A stretch of 64,000 nt of DNA from G963663365 sp963663365 (lineage in GTDB: Bacteria; Hinthialibacterota; Hinthialibacteria; Hinthialibacterales; G963663365): contig CAXXIH010000008.1 in NCBI GenBank assembly GCA_963663365.2, positions 1,240,001-1,304,000 of the forward strand, in the 5' to 3' direction. Position 1 is the first letter of the stretch, and every line of letters starts with the position of its first letter. Below are positions 53,191-61,429 of this stretch, in pieces. Under the pieces are notes generated by a model. That model worked only from the letters and a program-made list of their open reading frames with translations. It was not told the origin of the DNA and did no database searches. The position numbers and the translations under genes were made by a program.

Positions 53191-53292
53191 TCCTTGCGCG
53201 CTTTCAGCGCTTATGATTTGTGGGGGATCGTTACCCGGGGCGACGCTCCGCTCGCCCCGGGCTATTATCTTGTCGCACCTTCGGTGCTTGGT
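53191..53292 (+). repeat. Mosaic repeat island 3, CCCGGGG-palindrome module
   Basis: CCTTGCGCGCTTTCAGCGCTTATG is followed by the palindromic ACCCGGGGCGACG...CGCCCCGGGCT and by GCACCTTCGGTGCTTGG. It aligns with 35188-35300, and its first part matches 27190-27215 inverted. Confidence 0.7.
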
Positions 53293-53465
53293 GTGTGACA
53301 TTGAGAGAGTTGGTGGATAGGGAGATGCATATGTATGTATGGCAGAAAGGCGGCTCATCAGGAGATTCGCCCTCCCGCTTAGTGTGTCATTGAGAGAGTT
53401 GGTAGATAGAGAGATACAGATGCACTTATTGCATAACGGCGGCTCGGCGGGAGCCTCGCCCTCCC
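53290..53465 (-). repeat. Mosaic repeat island 3, two inverted copies in a tandem arrangement
   Basis: Two inverted copies of the GGGAGGGCGA module lie at 53321-53378 and 53410-53465. Each is preceded by TGTGT...CATTGAGAGAGTTGGT followed by a GATAG and GAGAT segment, so a unit of about 90 bases is repeated in tandem. The region 53466-53578 ends with an inverted CGCAAGGCGCAAGAGGTGG module. No gene lies in 52920-53578. Confidence 0.75.
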
Positions 53466-53578
53466 CCGGTACATTTGTATATGGTGGATGGCTCAAAATG
53501 TATGTGGTTTGCGTTTCCCGCTCCCACCTCTTGCGCCTTGCGGCATGAATATCACGTCCTCAACAATTTCACCTCTTC

Positions 53579-56062
53579 TCACACCTCATCCTCCAATAAA
53601 TTTGTATCTTGGATGGTTTGCCAATTTCCATCCGGGGAGATTTTTTGGGTTTTGATCTCATGCGGGGCGACGGAGAATTCCACAGAACATTTGAAATGAG
53701 GGAATTCGAGTTTGACCTGTCCTTCCCGGCCCTGGGATTCATAACCGCGCACAATTAATGAACCGGCATCTTCGGCACATTTAACCACGGTCAAGACAAA
53801 ATGATCTGACGAACAATTGATAAAGGACAACGCCTGCGGCAATTCCCCGGCGTGCGCCGATTCCTGATGCGGCCAAAGCGGCTCGTTCAATTCCCACGCT
53901 TTATGCGGCAAACGCGCATCCTGCCAGGAACCGGCATGAGGCACGATACGCAGACGGATGGTTTGCCAACCTTGATCGATAAACTTGTATGGCAGGCCGC
54001 TCTCGACCCGTTCAGGATCGTGATGCGCATAAACCGGCCCGCGAGCCAATGAGATACGCATGGTCTCGCCGCGCACGTCATAACCGAACTTGCAGTCATT
54101 AATCAATCCCAAACCATAACGCACTTCCCCTCCCTCGGAGGTTCGCACAGTGCCGGTGAGATCGATCCACGATTGACCGGGCTCTTCATCACCGCTTTTT
54201 TCACGTTGGATATGCCCATAAGGAATATCGAACACCGCCTCGCCGTCCGCAATCCGGGTTTCAAAACCGAGTTTCAAAAAGCGGAATTTTTCGCGCCAAT
54301 CCAAACGGATTTCGACATGAATTTCGGGCATCTCACGATAAAGCGTCAATAGAATCTGTGCCGTGGAACGGTTAAAGGCGGTTTCGAGCATCAACGTGAT
54401 CCGGCAATCGCCTTCATCAACGACACGCGCATCCTGCAATTGGAAACGGCCGTCTTCAACACGCCAAGCGGTGATATCATGGCTCCAGGTATCGCTTTGA
54501 TCCGCCAAAACACAAAGAGACAATCCGCGTTTGAGGCAGTCCACTCCGGCCTTTTTATCAACCAAGGAACCGATCTCACCGCTGGCGGGATCAATCTGTA
54601 TCCGCCACCAATCATTTTCCAAACCATAACGATGGGCCTGCAACATGCCCCGGTTTGCGGCCTTTTCCGGTTTCGCTGTTTCTTCACACGTGACAACGCT
54701 GTAGGTGCGGAATCCCAACCCGGGGACATCGGCAAGAAAGGTCAGCCCCTTGGTGCCGACTTTGCCGAATGGAAACTCCTGTGCGAGTTGTTTGCGGCCC
54801 GAATCATCAAGCACATTCACCGCAGGGCCAAGATATCGCTTCACCGTAAAGGGCAGTTCGACCGGACCACGCACATTCCAAGGCAAGGGATTAAAAACAA
54901 CAACACTCCGTCCTTCCGTTGTGGTATCGATACGTCCGGCCAGTTTTTGCAGACAGCGGTTTTTGATCGTATCGGCGGTATGGCAGGCTGCGCCAAAAGC
55001 ATCGCAGGCGTCTTCGTAGGCTTCGGCAATGCTGGTTCCGGCGAGAATGTCGTGAAACTGCTGGAATAAGAGCGTTTCCCATGCTTCCTGCAACCGCTCC
55101 CGGGGATAAGCCAGATCAAAGGCCGCCATTGAGGCCGCAGCCCAACGTTCGGCGCTCATCAGCGCGTGCTCGGTCCGGCGGTTAAGGCGTTTGCATTCGG
55201 AATGCGTGGTATAGCATCCCCGCGCATGATGCTGGAGTTCATTTTCAATTACGGGGAATGCATCGTCAGGAAGATTCTCGCGCAGCGCTTTGAAGTATGG
55301 ATCCAATCCGCTGAAAATGAATGTGGGTTTATCGGGATCATTCTGCCACTGCTGAATTTTGGCAATGCTGACTTTGGTAGGTCCTCCGCCGTGATTGCCA
55401 ATGCCATAATAAAATGGGGTATGTATTTGTCCGGGCACCATATAATGCTGGTTTAGGATCTGCTCCAGACGCATATCCATGTGCTCGTCGATGGTGTCAT
55501 AACAAATTGGGATACAACATGCCAAAACCCGGCTGCCATCGCGCGCAGTCCACCAGAATGTGCTGGCTTCATACTTCATTTCTTTATCCGGTTCAGGACG
55601 CATGTAGGAGTACGTTTCGATACCGGCTTTTTTTAAAATCTGCGGCAAGGTTCCCGGATGGCCGAAGGTATCGGGATTAAAACCATGGCGGACAGTGAAA
55701 CCGAAATGCTCACGCACAAAACGCTGGCCATAAAGCACATGACGTACAAAAGATTCGCCGCCGGGAACATTGCAATCGGGCTCGATCACCCAGCCGCCGA
55801 CAATGTGCCAACGGCCTTCTTTCACACGTTCTTGGATTTCGGCAAAAAGAGCCGGATCGTTATTGAGCACCCATTTATAAAAGGCAGTCGAACTGGCAAT
55901 AAAAGTAACATCCGGCGTTTCATTCATACGATCCAATGCGGCGCGGAAGGTGGCGCGCACTTCTTCATAGCCTTCCTGCCAGCGCCACAGCCATACCGGA
56001 TCGATATGCCCGTGTCCGATTGCATGAAGTGTCCAGTCTTGATGTTTTCCGTTTTCAGTCAT
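53579..56062 (-). CDS. Alpha-mannosidase, glycoside hydrolase family 38
   Basis: 827 residues. HAIGHGHIDPVWLWRWQEGY gives the His and Asp zinc ligands at the N-terminus. RHGFNPDTFGHPGTLPQILK contains the catalytic nucleophile Asp (PDTFGH). The later zinc ligand is in LLFQQFHDILAGTSI. The C-terminal ~450 residues are the beta-sandwich domains (SVVVFNPLPWNVRGPVEL and similar). There is no signal peptide, so it should act in the cytoplasm on imported mannosides or glycan fragments. No transporter is near. It is transcribed alone, after the tRNA terminator. Confidence 0.96.
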   Translation of the reverse strand: MTENGKHQDWTLHAIGHGHIDPVWLWRWQEGYEEVRATFRAALDRMNETPDVTFIASSTAFYKWVLNNDPALFAEIQERVKEGRWHIVGGWVIEPDCNVPGGESFVRHVLYGQRFVREHFGFTVRHGFNPDTFGHPGTLPQILKKAGIETYSYMRPEPDKEMKYEASTFWWTARDGSRVLACCIPICYDTIDEHMDMRLEQILNQHYMVPGQIHTPFYYGIGNHGGGPTKVSIAKIQQWQNDPDKPTFIFSGLDPYFKALRENLPDDAFPVIENELQHHARGCYTTHSECKRLNRRTEHALMSAERWAAASMAAFDLAYPRERLQEAWETLLFQQFHDILAGTSIAEAYEDACDAFGAACHTADTIKNRCLQKLAGRIDTTTEGRSVVVFNPLPWNVRGPVELPFTVKRYLGPAVNVLDDSGRKQLAQEFPFGKVGTKGLTFLADVPGLGFRTYSVVTCEETAKPEKAANRGMLQAHRYGLENDWWRIQIDPASGEIGSLVDKKAGVDCLKRGLSLCVLADQSDTWSHDITAWRVEDGRFQLQDARVVDEGDCRITLMLETAFNRSTAQILLTLYREMPEIHVEIRLDWREKFRFLKLGFETRIADGEAVFDIPYGHIQREKSGDEEPGQSWIDLTGTVRTSEGGEVRYGLGLINDCKFGYDVRGETMRISLARGPVYAHHDPERVESGLPYKFIDQGWQTIRLRIVPHAGSWQDARLPHKAWELNEPLWPHQESAHAGELPQALSFINCSSDHFVLTVVKCAEDAGSLIVRGYESQGREGQVKLEFPHFKCSVEFSVAPHEIKTQKISPDGNWQTIQDTNLLEDEV

Positions 56063-56111
56063 GCCGTTCCCAAAGAGAGGAATATGGTGATAGAACCCGC
56101 CAACATAAGGC

Positions 56112-56152
56112 GTTTATAAAATATGAAAGAACGCCCGGCTAAAAGCCGGGCG
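56112..56152 (-). terminator. Terminator of tRNA-Leu
   Basis: An eight-pair stem (CGCCCGGC / GCCGGGCG) with a TAAAA loop lies 116 bases after the tRNA on the minus strand. It is followed by GTTCTTTCATATTTTATAA. Confidence 0.75.
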
Positions 56153-56267
56153 ATTCGTACCAGAGTTACTTAGATGGAGCAAACGGCTAGCACATACCGG
56201 CTTCTCGGGATTCCTTAGATCAACCACAGGCAACCGGCCAAGGCCGGTCAAATCGTCAAAGCGGAAA

Positions 56268-56350
56268 TAGGCGGGGAGGGAGTTGAACCCTCACGGCCTT
56301 GCGGCCAGGGGATTTTAAGTCCCCCGTGTCTACCATTCCACCACCCGCCC
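56268..56350 (-). tRNA. trnL: tRNA-Leu (anticodon UAA)
   Basis: 83 bases. The acceptor GGGCGGG pairs with CCCGCCT, with a G-U first pair; the discriminator is A. The D arm reads GTGGAATGGTAGACAC. The anticodon stem GGGGA/TCCCC has loop CTTAAAA, with anticodon TAA at 56317-56315. The long variable arm is GGCCGCAAGGCC, a class II tRNA. The T arm is GAGGG-TTCAACT-CCCTC. CCA is not encoded. Confidence 0.95.
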
Positions 56351-56509
56351 GCCATGAAAACGTCAACAACCATGCCGGTCCATAGGAACCAGCGCGGTGT
56401 GCTACGCTCCGGGCAGCAGTCTAGCGACGTATGAAGACTGTCGAAGGGCCGGGAGGGTTATAGAATTTGAGTGGTAGAAAGGATGGTATGTCCGAACCGT
56501 CAATACATC

Positions 56510-57310
56510 CTATACGCTCTCGCCACCGGCGATAATGAAAGACTCCAGTTTCAAGCGTATGGCGACGGGATTCTCGAAAGCCTGCACACTAAGACTGCCT
56601 TCCATCACCATCTCATAGGCCGAGACGATTTCATCCAACCAAGTGTCTTCGGCACGCAGCTGCTGGAGAAGGACTTCTTCATCGGCCTTCCCGGATTCAT
56701 TCGCCCCATCGCTCTTATCCTCATCATCCGAGTTAAGGTCTTGCTCAAGAGCCTCCCGCAGGTGGCGGGTTGCCCGGCGGTGGTCGGCTTCCATCACCGC
56801 CAGACGAGTTTGCAGGACATCGCGGATCAAATCAGGATTGACATTAGCGGCAACCAGACGGATACCTTCACGCACAAACTCATCGTCAATATGGGGCAGA
56901 TCATTTTCGAGGCTTACCAAACCGAAACGGCGCACTTTGCGGGACGCTTCGGTAAAAAATACGATTAACGACTTAGGGGCTAATTCTTTTAGGGATAGAA
57001 CCGGCGCCAATCCGGGCGAAGGGCCGGGGCCACCGATACGCTCCTCTCGTTGCTCCAAAAAATCGGATAATCCCCTTACCAAGAGTTCTTTGGATCGTTC
57101 GATGCGAACAGGAGTCAGATCGACAATCGTCTCCATCTCGGCCTGCAATGCTTGACGGCCAAGCGAAGAAAGATTGCGCCTTATCTTTACACGCACATCG
57201 TCACTGGTGCCGTGCATAGCCATGCACAACAGAGTGACATTCGTCGATCCCAGCCATTCCTGAAGTGAACGGTCATCGACATCCAACAGTTCATCAAAAG
57301 CCTGAATCAT
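56510..57310 (-). CDS. FliG-domain-like protein 1
   Basis: 266 residues. The first ~65 (FDELLDVDDRSLQEWLGS, then LLCMAMHGTSDDVRVKIRRNLSS) follow the FliG middle/C-domain pattern of an LLxLDDxxLQxxL helix, an A-x-x-G-x-x-E/DxV turn and a KIxxNLS helix. A second half (DEFVREGIRLVAANVNPDLI) could be a diverged repeat. An acidic linker (NSDDEDKSDGANESGKADEE) precedes a helical end. FliG forms the flagellar switch ring; here no fliF, fliM or fliN is adjacent. It may be a flagellar paralogue or part of another ring. The adjacent gene is related. Confidence 0.7.
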   Translation of the reverse strand: MIQAFDELLDVDDRSLQEWLGSTNVTLLCMAMHGTSDDVRVKIRRNLSSLGRQALQAEMETIVDLTPVRIERSKELLVRGLSDFLEQREERIGGPGPSPGLAPVLSLKELAPKSLIVFFTEASRKVRRFGLVSLENDLPHIDDEFVREGIRLVAANVNPDLIRDVLQTRLAVMEADHRRATRHLREALEQDLNSDDEDKSDGANESGKADEEVLLQQLRAEDTWLDEIVSAYEMVMEGSLSVQAFENPVAIRLKLESFIIAGGESV

Positions 57311-57383
57311 TGGGGAGCGTTTCCTTATAGTACCTGGGTAAAATTAGCACGAATCATGTTGGAGGGAGACCCCTTTGAAGGGA

Positions 57384-58121
57384 TTATAATGTACCTGAAG
57401 ACGGGGCGGCATACTTCTTACGTAACCTCTCATAGTCACCTCCCTTAAAAGAACTAAGGGACCGGCTGACATAGACGGGATGGGCTTGAAGCTGCAACGA
57501 GCTGCATGACACCAAACAGAAATTAAGTGTCCGATCATGGGCCTCGGCTTCATCTGTGGCCGGTCTCCAACGGCCCGATGTCTCGTATTGTCCATTTCGC
57601 AGCCGGAAAGTACGAATATGCCCCCAAAGAATGCTGTTGATTTCCTCCCAAGGCAAGTTTAGCAACAACAGTTCAAGCCCAAGCCGTAGAAATTCGATGG
57701 GACAATTGGAGATATCGGGAACAATACTGGCCATACCTTGGGCATGAATTTTTCCGGCCAATCCCAAGACATAGTTGACCACATCCTCATACGAGTTTCC
57801 GGCCAAATGTATGGTCGGCTGAAAATGGGCCGGAGAAATCATAGATTCTTGATAGAACTCGGAATTGGCCTTGTCGCATAGCAACTCAAGCATTTTTAGC
57901 TGGGTTTCTTCAACACCATCGTCAGGCCTGCCTTCATAGGCTTCGATCTCATAAAGAATGTACTCCCGGGTCAGGGGTGGAAGGTGGCGCAAAACCGCGG
58001 AACGGATGCTTTCATCTGCGCCCCATAGAGCCGTGGCAACAAACCGATGGCTTGCTCGAATGACAAAGTCATTGAGATAAGCCGGGTGAATTTCTGTCAC
58101 CTTTTCAAATCCGTCAATCAT
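57384..58121 (-). CDS. FliG-domain-like protein 2
   Basis: 245 residues, 73 bases upstream of FliG-like protein 1 and on the same strand. Its N-terminus (MIDGFEKVTEIHPAYLNDFV, ASHRFVATALWGADESIRSA, LRHLPPLTREYILYEIEAYE) has the same helix-turn order as the FliG-like domain, but the NLS motif has changed to LPPLTRE. The rest, including WEEINSILWGHIRTFRLRNG, is unlike known families. The pair looks like an old duplication. Confidence 0.6.
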   Translation of the reverse strand: MIDGFEKVTEIHPAYLNDFVIRASHRFVATALWGADESIRSAVLRHLPPLTREYILYEIEAYEGRPDDGVEETQLKMLELLCDKANSEFYQESMISPAHFQPTIHLAGNSYEDVVNYVLGLAGKIHAQGMASIVPDISNCPIEFLRLGLELLLLNLPWEEINSILWGHIRTFRLRNGQYETSGRWRPATDEAEAHDRTLNFCLVSCSSLQLQAHPVYVSRSLSSFKGGDYERLRKKYAAPSSGTL

Positions 58122-58224
58122 GATGCGGAGACTAGTCTAACTCATTCTGAGTATTGAGGGAAAAGAGCACGGGAAATTTAAATTATACGGCAGGGCTATC
58201 GTATTCCCGCCGGAGCCGTAAACC

Positions 58225-59694
58225 TTAGGCGGGAACACCAAGCTCAGGTTGCCTTTCCGGTTTTTCCATTCCGACAAGACGTTTGCATACCAAAAGAACT
58301 GCAAATAACAACCATAAAGTCATACTGATTTTGTCGGAAGGACCCAAATTGTTAAAAAATGAATGGACCAAAATCGAAAGCATCGCGGCCTTGGCTCCCA
58401 ATACACAGGCTTTGATAACCGGATCCTGAGTCCGTTCCCGAATCCAGTTGGCTTGATACCGGAACACACCCAGCAACACCACAAAGATGGTAATTCCAAC
58501 CAAGCCGAGTTCTGCCATGATTTCCAGATAGAGATTATGCGCCCCCATACGTATTTCCGTGGAATAGGCTTCTTCAAATACGATGTATTTCTCATAGACA
58601 TCGGGATAGGCGCCATAACCAACCCCGAGCAACGGATTGTCCTGCCACATATGGTATGCGGCCAGCCACCGGTCAATACGGTCATAATTGGCCACGTAGC
58701 CTGTGTCGGTGACGGTTCTTAGGCGTTGGATCAGCATTTCGCCCAGATCGGTCACCGTAGCAACCAAAAGCGCCGAGGACACAAGCACCAACATCACAAT
58801 CAACAAATCCACAGATGCCGCACTTCGCCGCAAACGAATCGCAAAATAAAAGAGTACAACCGCCATGGCGATCCAGGCTGCGCGCACAAAGGTCATTGCC
58901 ACCGCCAGCCCGATCAACAACGCCAGAGCGCCAGTGATAAGAGTCCAAATACCCCGGGTACCAACTGAGGCAAACGCAATCAAAAAACAAAGTGTAACCA
59001 CTAGATAAGCGGCATAAATGCAGTGGTTCTCAAAAAACGGATAGGCAATATCATCATAAATCCGGATGCCTCCGGCGGCTTGCGTGGCAAAACCATACAT
59101 CGTCAGCAGAAAATGCACGACCATGGTGGTCACAAGAAAGATGATCAAACGCCTGCGGGTAACCGCGTAAACTTGAAATAGATAGAAACCCGCCAAAACA
59201 TATCCGGATTCCCGAATAATGGCCTTGACCGTACTAATCGGCTCTTCGCTCCACAGGATCGATACTCCTGCGAAGGCGAAGTAGGCAAAAATTATTAGGT
59301 TGAGTGGAGAAGAGATGTACCGGAACCGCCCCTTTATTAGACACGATACGGCAACCGCAAAAATGAGAGCAGGAATAAGCGCTTCTGTGGGCAATGTGAC
59401 TGAGGTTGTTCCACTGATATCAACCTCTACGGAAAAGGCCACAAGAGAGAATAGCGCCAGAATGATCCAGTCTCTGGCAAAAATCAGAGACATAACAAAG
59501 GCCAGGCTCCCGGTAAGCAATAGGAGAATCTTAAAATTATCGACAACAACGGTGAGCCCGACAACGAGAATCAGAACCAGCCATGGCAATTGATAGCCAA
59601 ACGACCACCAGGGCGGCGTATAGCCCGGAGCCGCAACGGGAGATCCATGCGGCAAATCGGGCTTTTCTGTTGTGGTGGCAGGGGGAACGGCCAT
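58225..59694 (-). CDS. O-antigen ligase/polymerase-like membrane protein (Wzy/WaaL family)
   Basis: 489 residues with about eleven membrane helices. The periplasmic-loop region YDRIDRWLAAYHMWQDNPLLGVGYGAYPDVYEKY, broken here at YHMWQDNPLLGVGYG, is the PF04932 signature, followed by MGAHNLYLEIMAELGLVGI with the conserved His. It either polymerises repeat units or ligates a glycan to a lipid or protein. It is divergent from the Wzz-like gene and probably works with it. Confidence 0.9.
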   Translation of the reverse strand: MAVPPATTTEKPDLPHGSPVAAPGYTPPWWSFGYQLPWLVLILVVGLTVVVDNFKILLLLTGSLAFVMSLIFARDWIILALFSLVAFSVEVDISGTTSVTLPTEALIPALIFAVAVSCLIKGRFRYISSPLNLIIFAYFAFAGVSILWSEEPISTVKAIIRESGYVLAGFYLFQVYAVTRRRLIIFLVTTMVVHFLLTMYGFATQAAGGIRIYDDIAYPFFENHCIYAAYLVVTLCFLIAFASVGTRGIWTLITGALALLIGLAVAMTFVRAAWIAMAVVLFYFAIRLRRSAASVDLLIVMLVLVSSALLVATVTDLGEMLIQRLRTVTDTGYVANYDRIDRWLAAYHMWQDNPLLGVGYGAYPDVYEKYIVFEEAYSTEIRMGAHNLYLEIMAELGLVGITIFVVLLGVFRYQANWIRERTQDPVIKACVLGAKAAMLSILVHSFFNNLGPSDKISMTLWLLFAVLLVCKRLVGMEKPERQPELGVPA

Positions 59695-59877
59695 TGCGTC
59701 AGTTTACAGGTTCCTCGTTGGAGATCATGCTAGTCTTATACACGGCATATCCGCAAAAAGCCGGACATGCCATACACAAAGATCGAACGTCAATCTTTAT
59801 GCCTCGCCATATAGAAAGAAGGCAAGAGTACTGAATGACGATCTTTCGCAAACTCAACATAGCACGCGGAGCCCAGG

Positions 59878-61374
59878 ATGTCTGAAGTTGTCCCGGTTTA
59901 CAACCTTGCCGGATTCTTACGTGTTTTGTATCTACGCCGTTGGTTCATTGTCATTGTGACGCTGTTGGGCGGCATTTTAGCCGGCGCCCTCGGCATGACG
60001 CGGCCCGAAGTCTACCGAGCCCACACCATCGTTCGCCTCGATGTGCCCAACTACAAAGAAACGCTAACCCTGTTGCCGAAACCCCTTACCGTTTCGGTGG
60101 TGCGTTCGATGTTGACCGATCCGGATACCATGCGCGAAGTCCTGGAGCGGATGGCGGAAATCAATATGACGCTTGACATTCTAAAAGGCGATAACGCACA
60201 AAAGAGCCTGAAAGAGGCGCGTGCCACCGCCGAACTTCCGGAAATTAGCGGCGATGCCTATGAGACCATCGCGGCGGCGACTGAAGGTGATCTTGTCAAC
60301 GCCCTTTTGTCCGGTGACCGAGATCTTCATGCACTGGCCCGGGAGCCGGAGCGTCTGTGGGTATCTGAGGATTCCCGCGCACAGCTTTTAGCCATCCTTG
60401 CGGCTATGAACGCCGGCGAATTACGTGTCATCGGCGAGATGACCTCTGAAAAGATTAGCGGGATATCGCCTTATGCCATGACTCGGCGGCTCGCAGCGTT
60501 TACAACGATTACAAAAGAAACAAACCTCGACACAGAGTATTCCCCCATCATCGATGTTTACGGCATGGCTCCCTCGGCTGTAGAAGCCGAAGCAATCACC
60601 AACCTTTGGCTCCGCGTCTTCCGAATCCGGGCCGAACGAGCCGCGCGGGAGCTAATCGTAAAAGAGGCGGGCAAGATTGAGTCTGAGATCGCAAAAATTG
60701 AAAGCCGGATACAGACTATTGAAATCCAGCGCAACGAATATCTGGCCCAAAAACAGGTGGAAGATGCACAGCAACAACTCACAGCAGCTCGGCTGTTGCT
60801 TTATGGTGTAGCAAAAGAAACCAACGAAACACGGTCCCACCGTGGAGCAATTAACGTCGAAAATCCCGAAGAAACTCCATTTTGGAAAGAACAATCATCG
60901 GTTTCCCAAACAGAGGCTTTTGTGCCTACACCCCAATTTGGGAATTCAATTATGGCCCGCTTGGTTGCGGCCAGAGTTAATGGCGCTCCCCTTGCAGAGA
61001 TCGAAAAATTAGAAAAACAAGCCTCAGCCCTACGTGATGAGATTAAATCATTACAAACCTCCGTGCTGGAACACAAGCATCAGTTATCGGTTTGGGATCG
61101 TGAAAAAGCGGGGCTTCAATCCCGTTGGGAGCAGCTCCTGCCTACATATAACGAGGCCAAACAGCTAACCAGTGCAGTTCAAGTAGGCGGCGTGGCTGAC
61201 CTCGATTTCAGTACGGCCCAGAAACCGGATACACGCTACAGCCCCAATCGGAAACAGATGATCGTGGCAGGTTTGGCCGCCGGTTTCCTTGTGGCATGTG
61301 TCTTATGTTTCCTTTTGGATTTATGGTCGGAAGTTGTGAAAAAACCGGAACAGAAATCCTCATTCTCTTTATGA
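59878..61374 (+). CDS. Wzz/chain-length-determinant-like polysaccharide copolymerase
   Basis: 498 residues. One membrane helix at each end (RWFIVIVTLLGGILAGALGM and MIVAGLAAGFLVACVLCFLL) encloses a long periplasmic coiled-coil region (KEAGKIESEIAKIESRIQTI, EKLEKQASALRDEIKSLQTS). The first part, VYRAHTIVRLDVPNYKET, is typical of Wzz. No C-terminal tyrosine kinase domain is fused. It sets chain length of the polymer made by the neighbouring Wzy-like protein. Confidence 0.88.
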   Translation: MSEVVPVYNLAGFLRVLYLRRWFIVIVTLLGGILAGALGMTRPEVYRAHTIVRLDVPNYKETLTLLPKPLTVSVVRSMLTDPDTMREVLERMAEINMTLDILKGDNAQKSLKEARATAELPEISGDAYETIAAATEGDLVNALLSGDRDLHALAREPERLWVSEDSRAQLLAILAAMNAGELRVIGEMTSEKISGISPYAMTRRLAAFTTITKETNLDTEYSPIIDVYGMAPSAVEAEAITNLWLRVFRIRAERAARELIVKEAGKIESEIAKIESRIQTIEIQRNEYLAQKQVEDAQQQLTAARLLLYGVAKETNETRSHRGAINVENPEETPFWKEQSSVSQTEAFVPTPQFGNSIMARLVAARVNGAPLAEIEKLEKQASALRDEIKSLQTSVLEHKHQLSVWDREKAGLQSRWEQLLPTYNEAKQLTSAVQVGGVADLDFSTAQKPDTRYSPNRKQMIVAGLAAGFLVACVLCFLLDLWSEVVKKPEQKSSFSL

Positions 61375-61429
61375 CCGGTGATCCGGCCATTGAATGACTG
61401 TTTCATTTCAAACCGGACCTATATAAGCC

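Noticed and set aside
53290..53465. Possible CRISPR array
   Set aside because: Only two units of about 90 bases with degenerate, module-based similarity; no short direct repeats with unique spacers and no cas gene.
53128..53496. Small frame with GEGEAPAEPP
   Set aside because: Its sequence is the translation of the mosaic repeat modules, not a gene.
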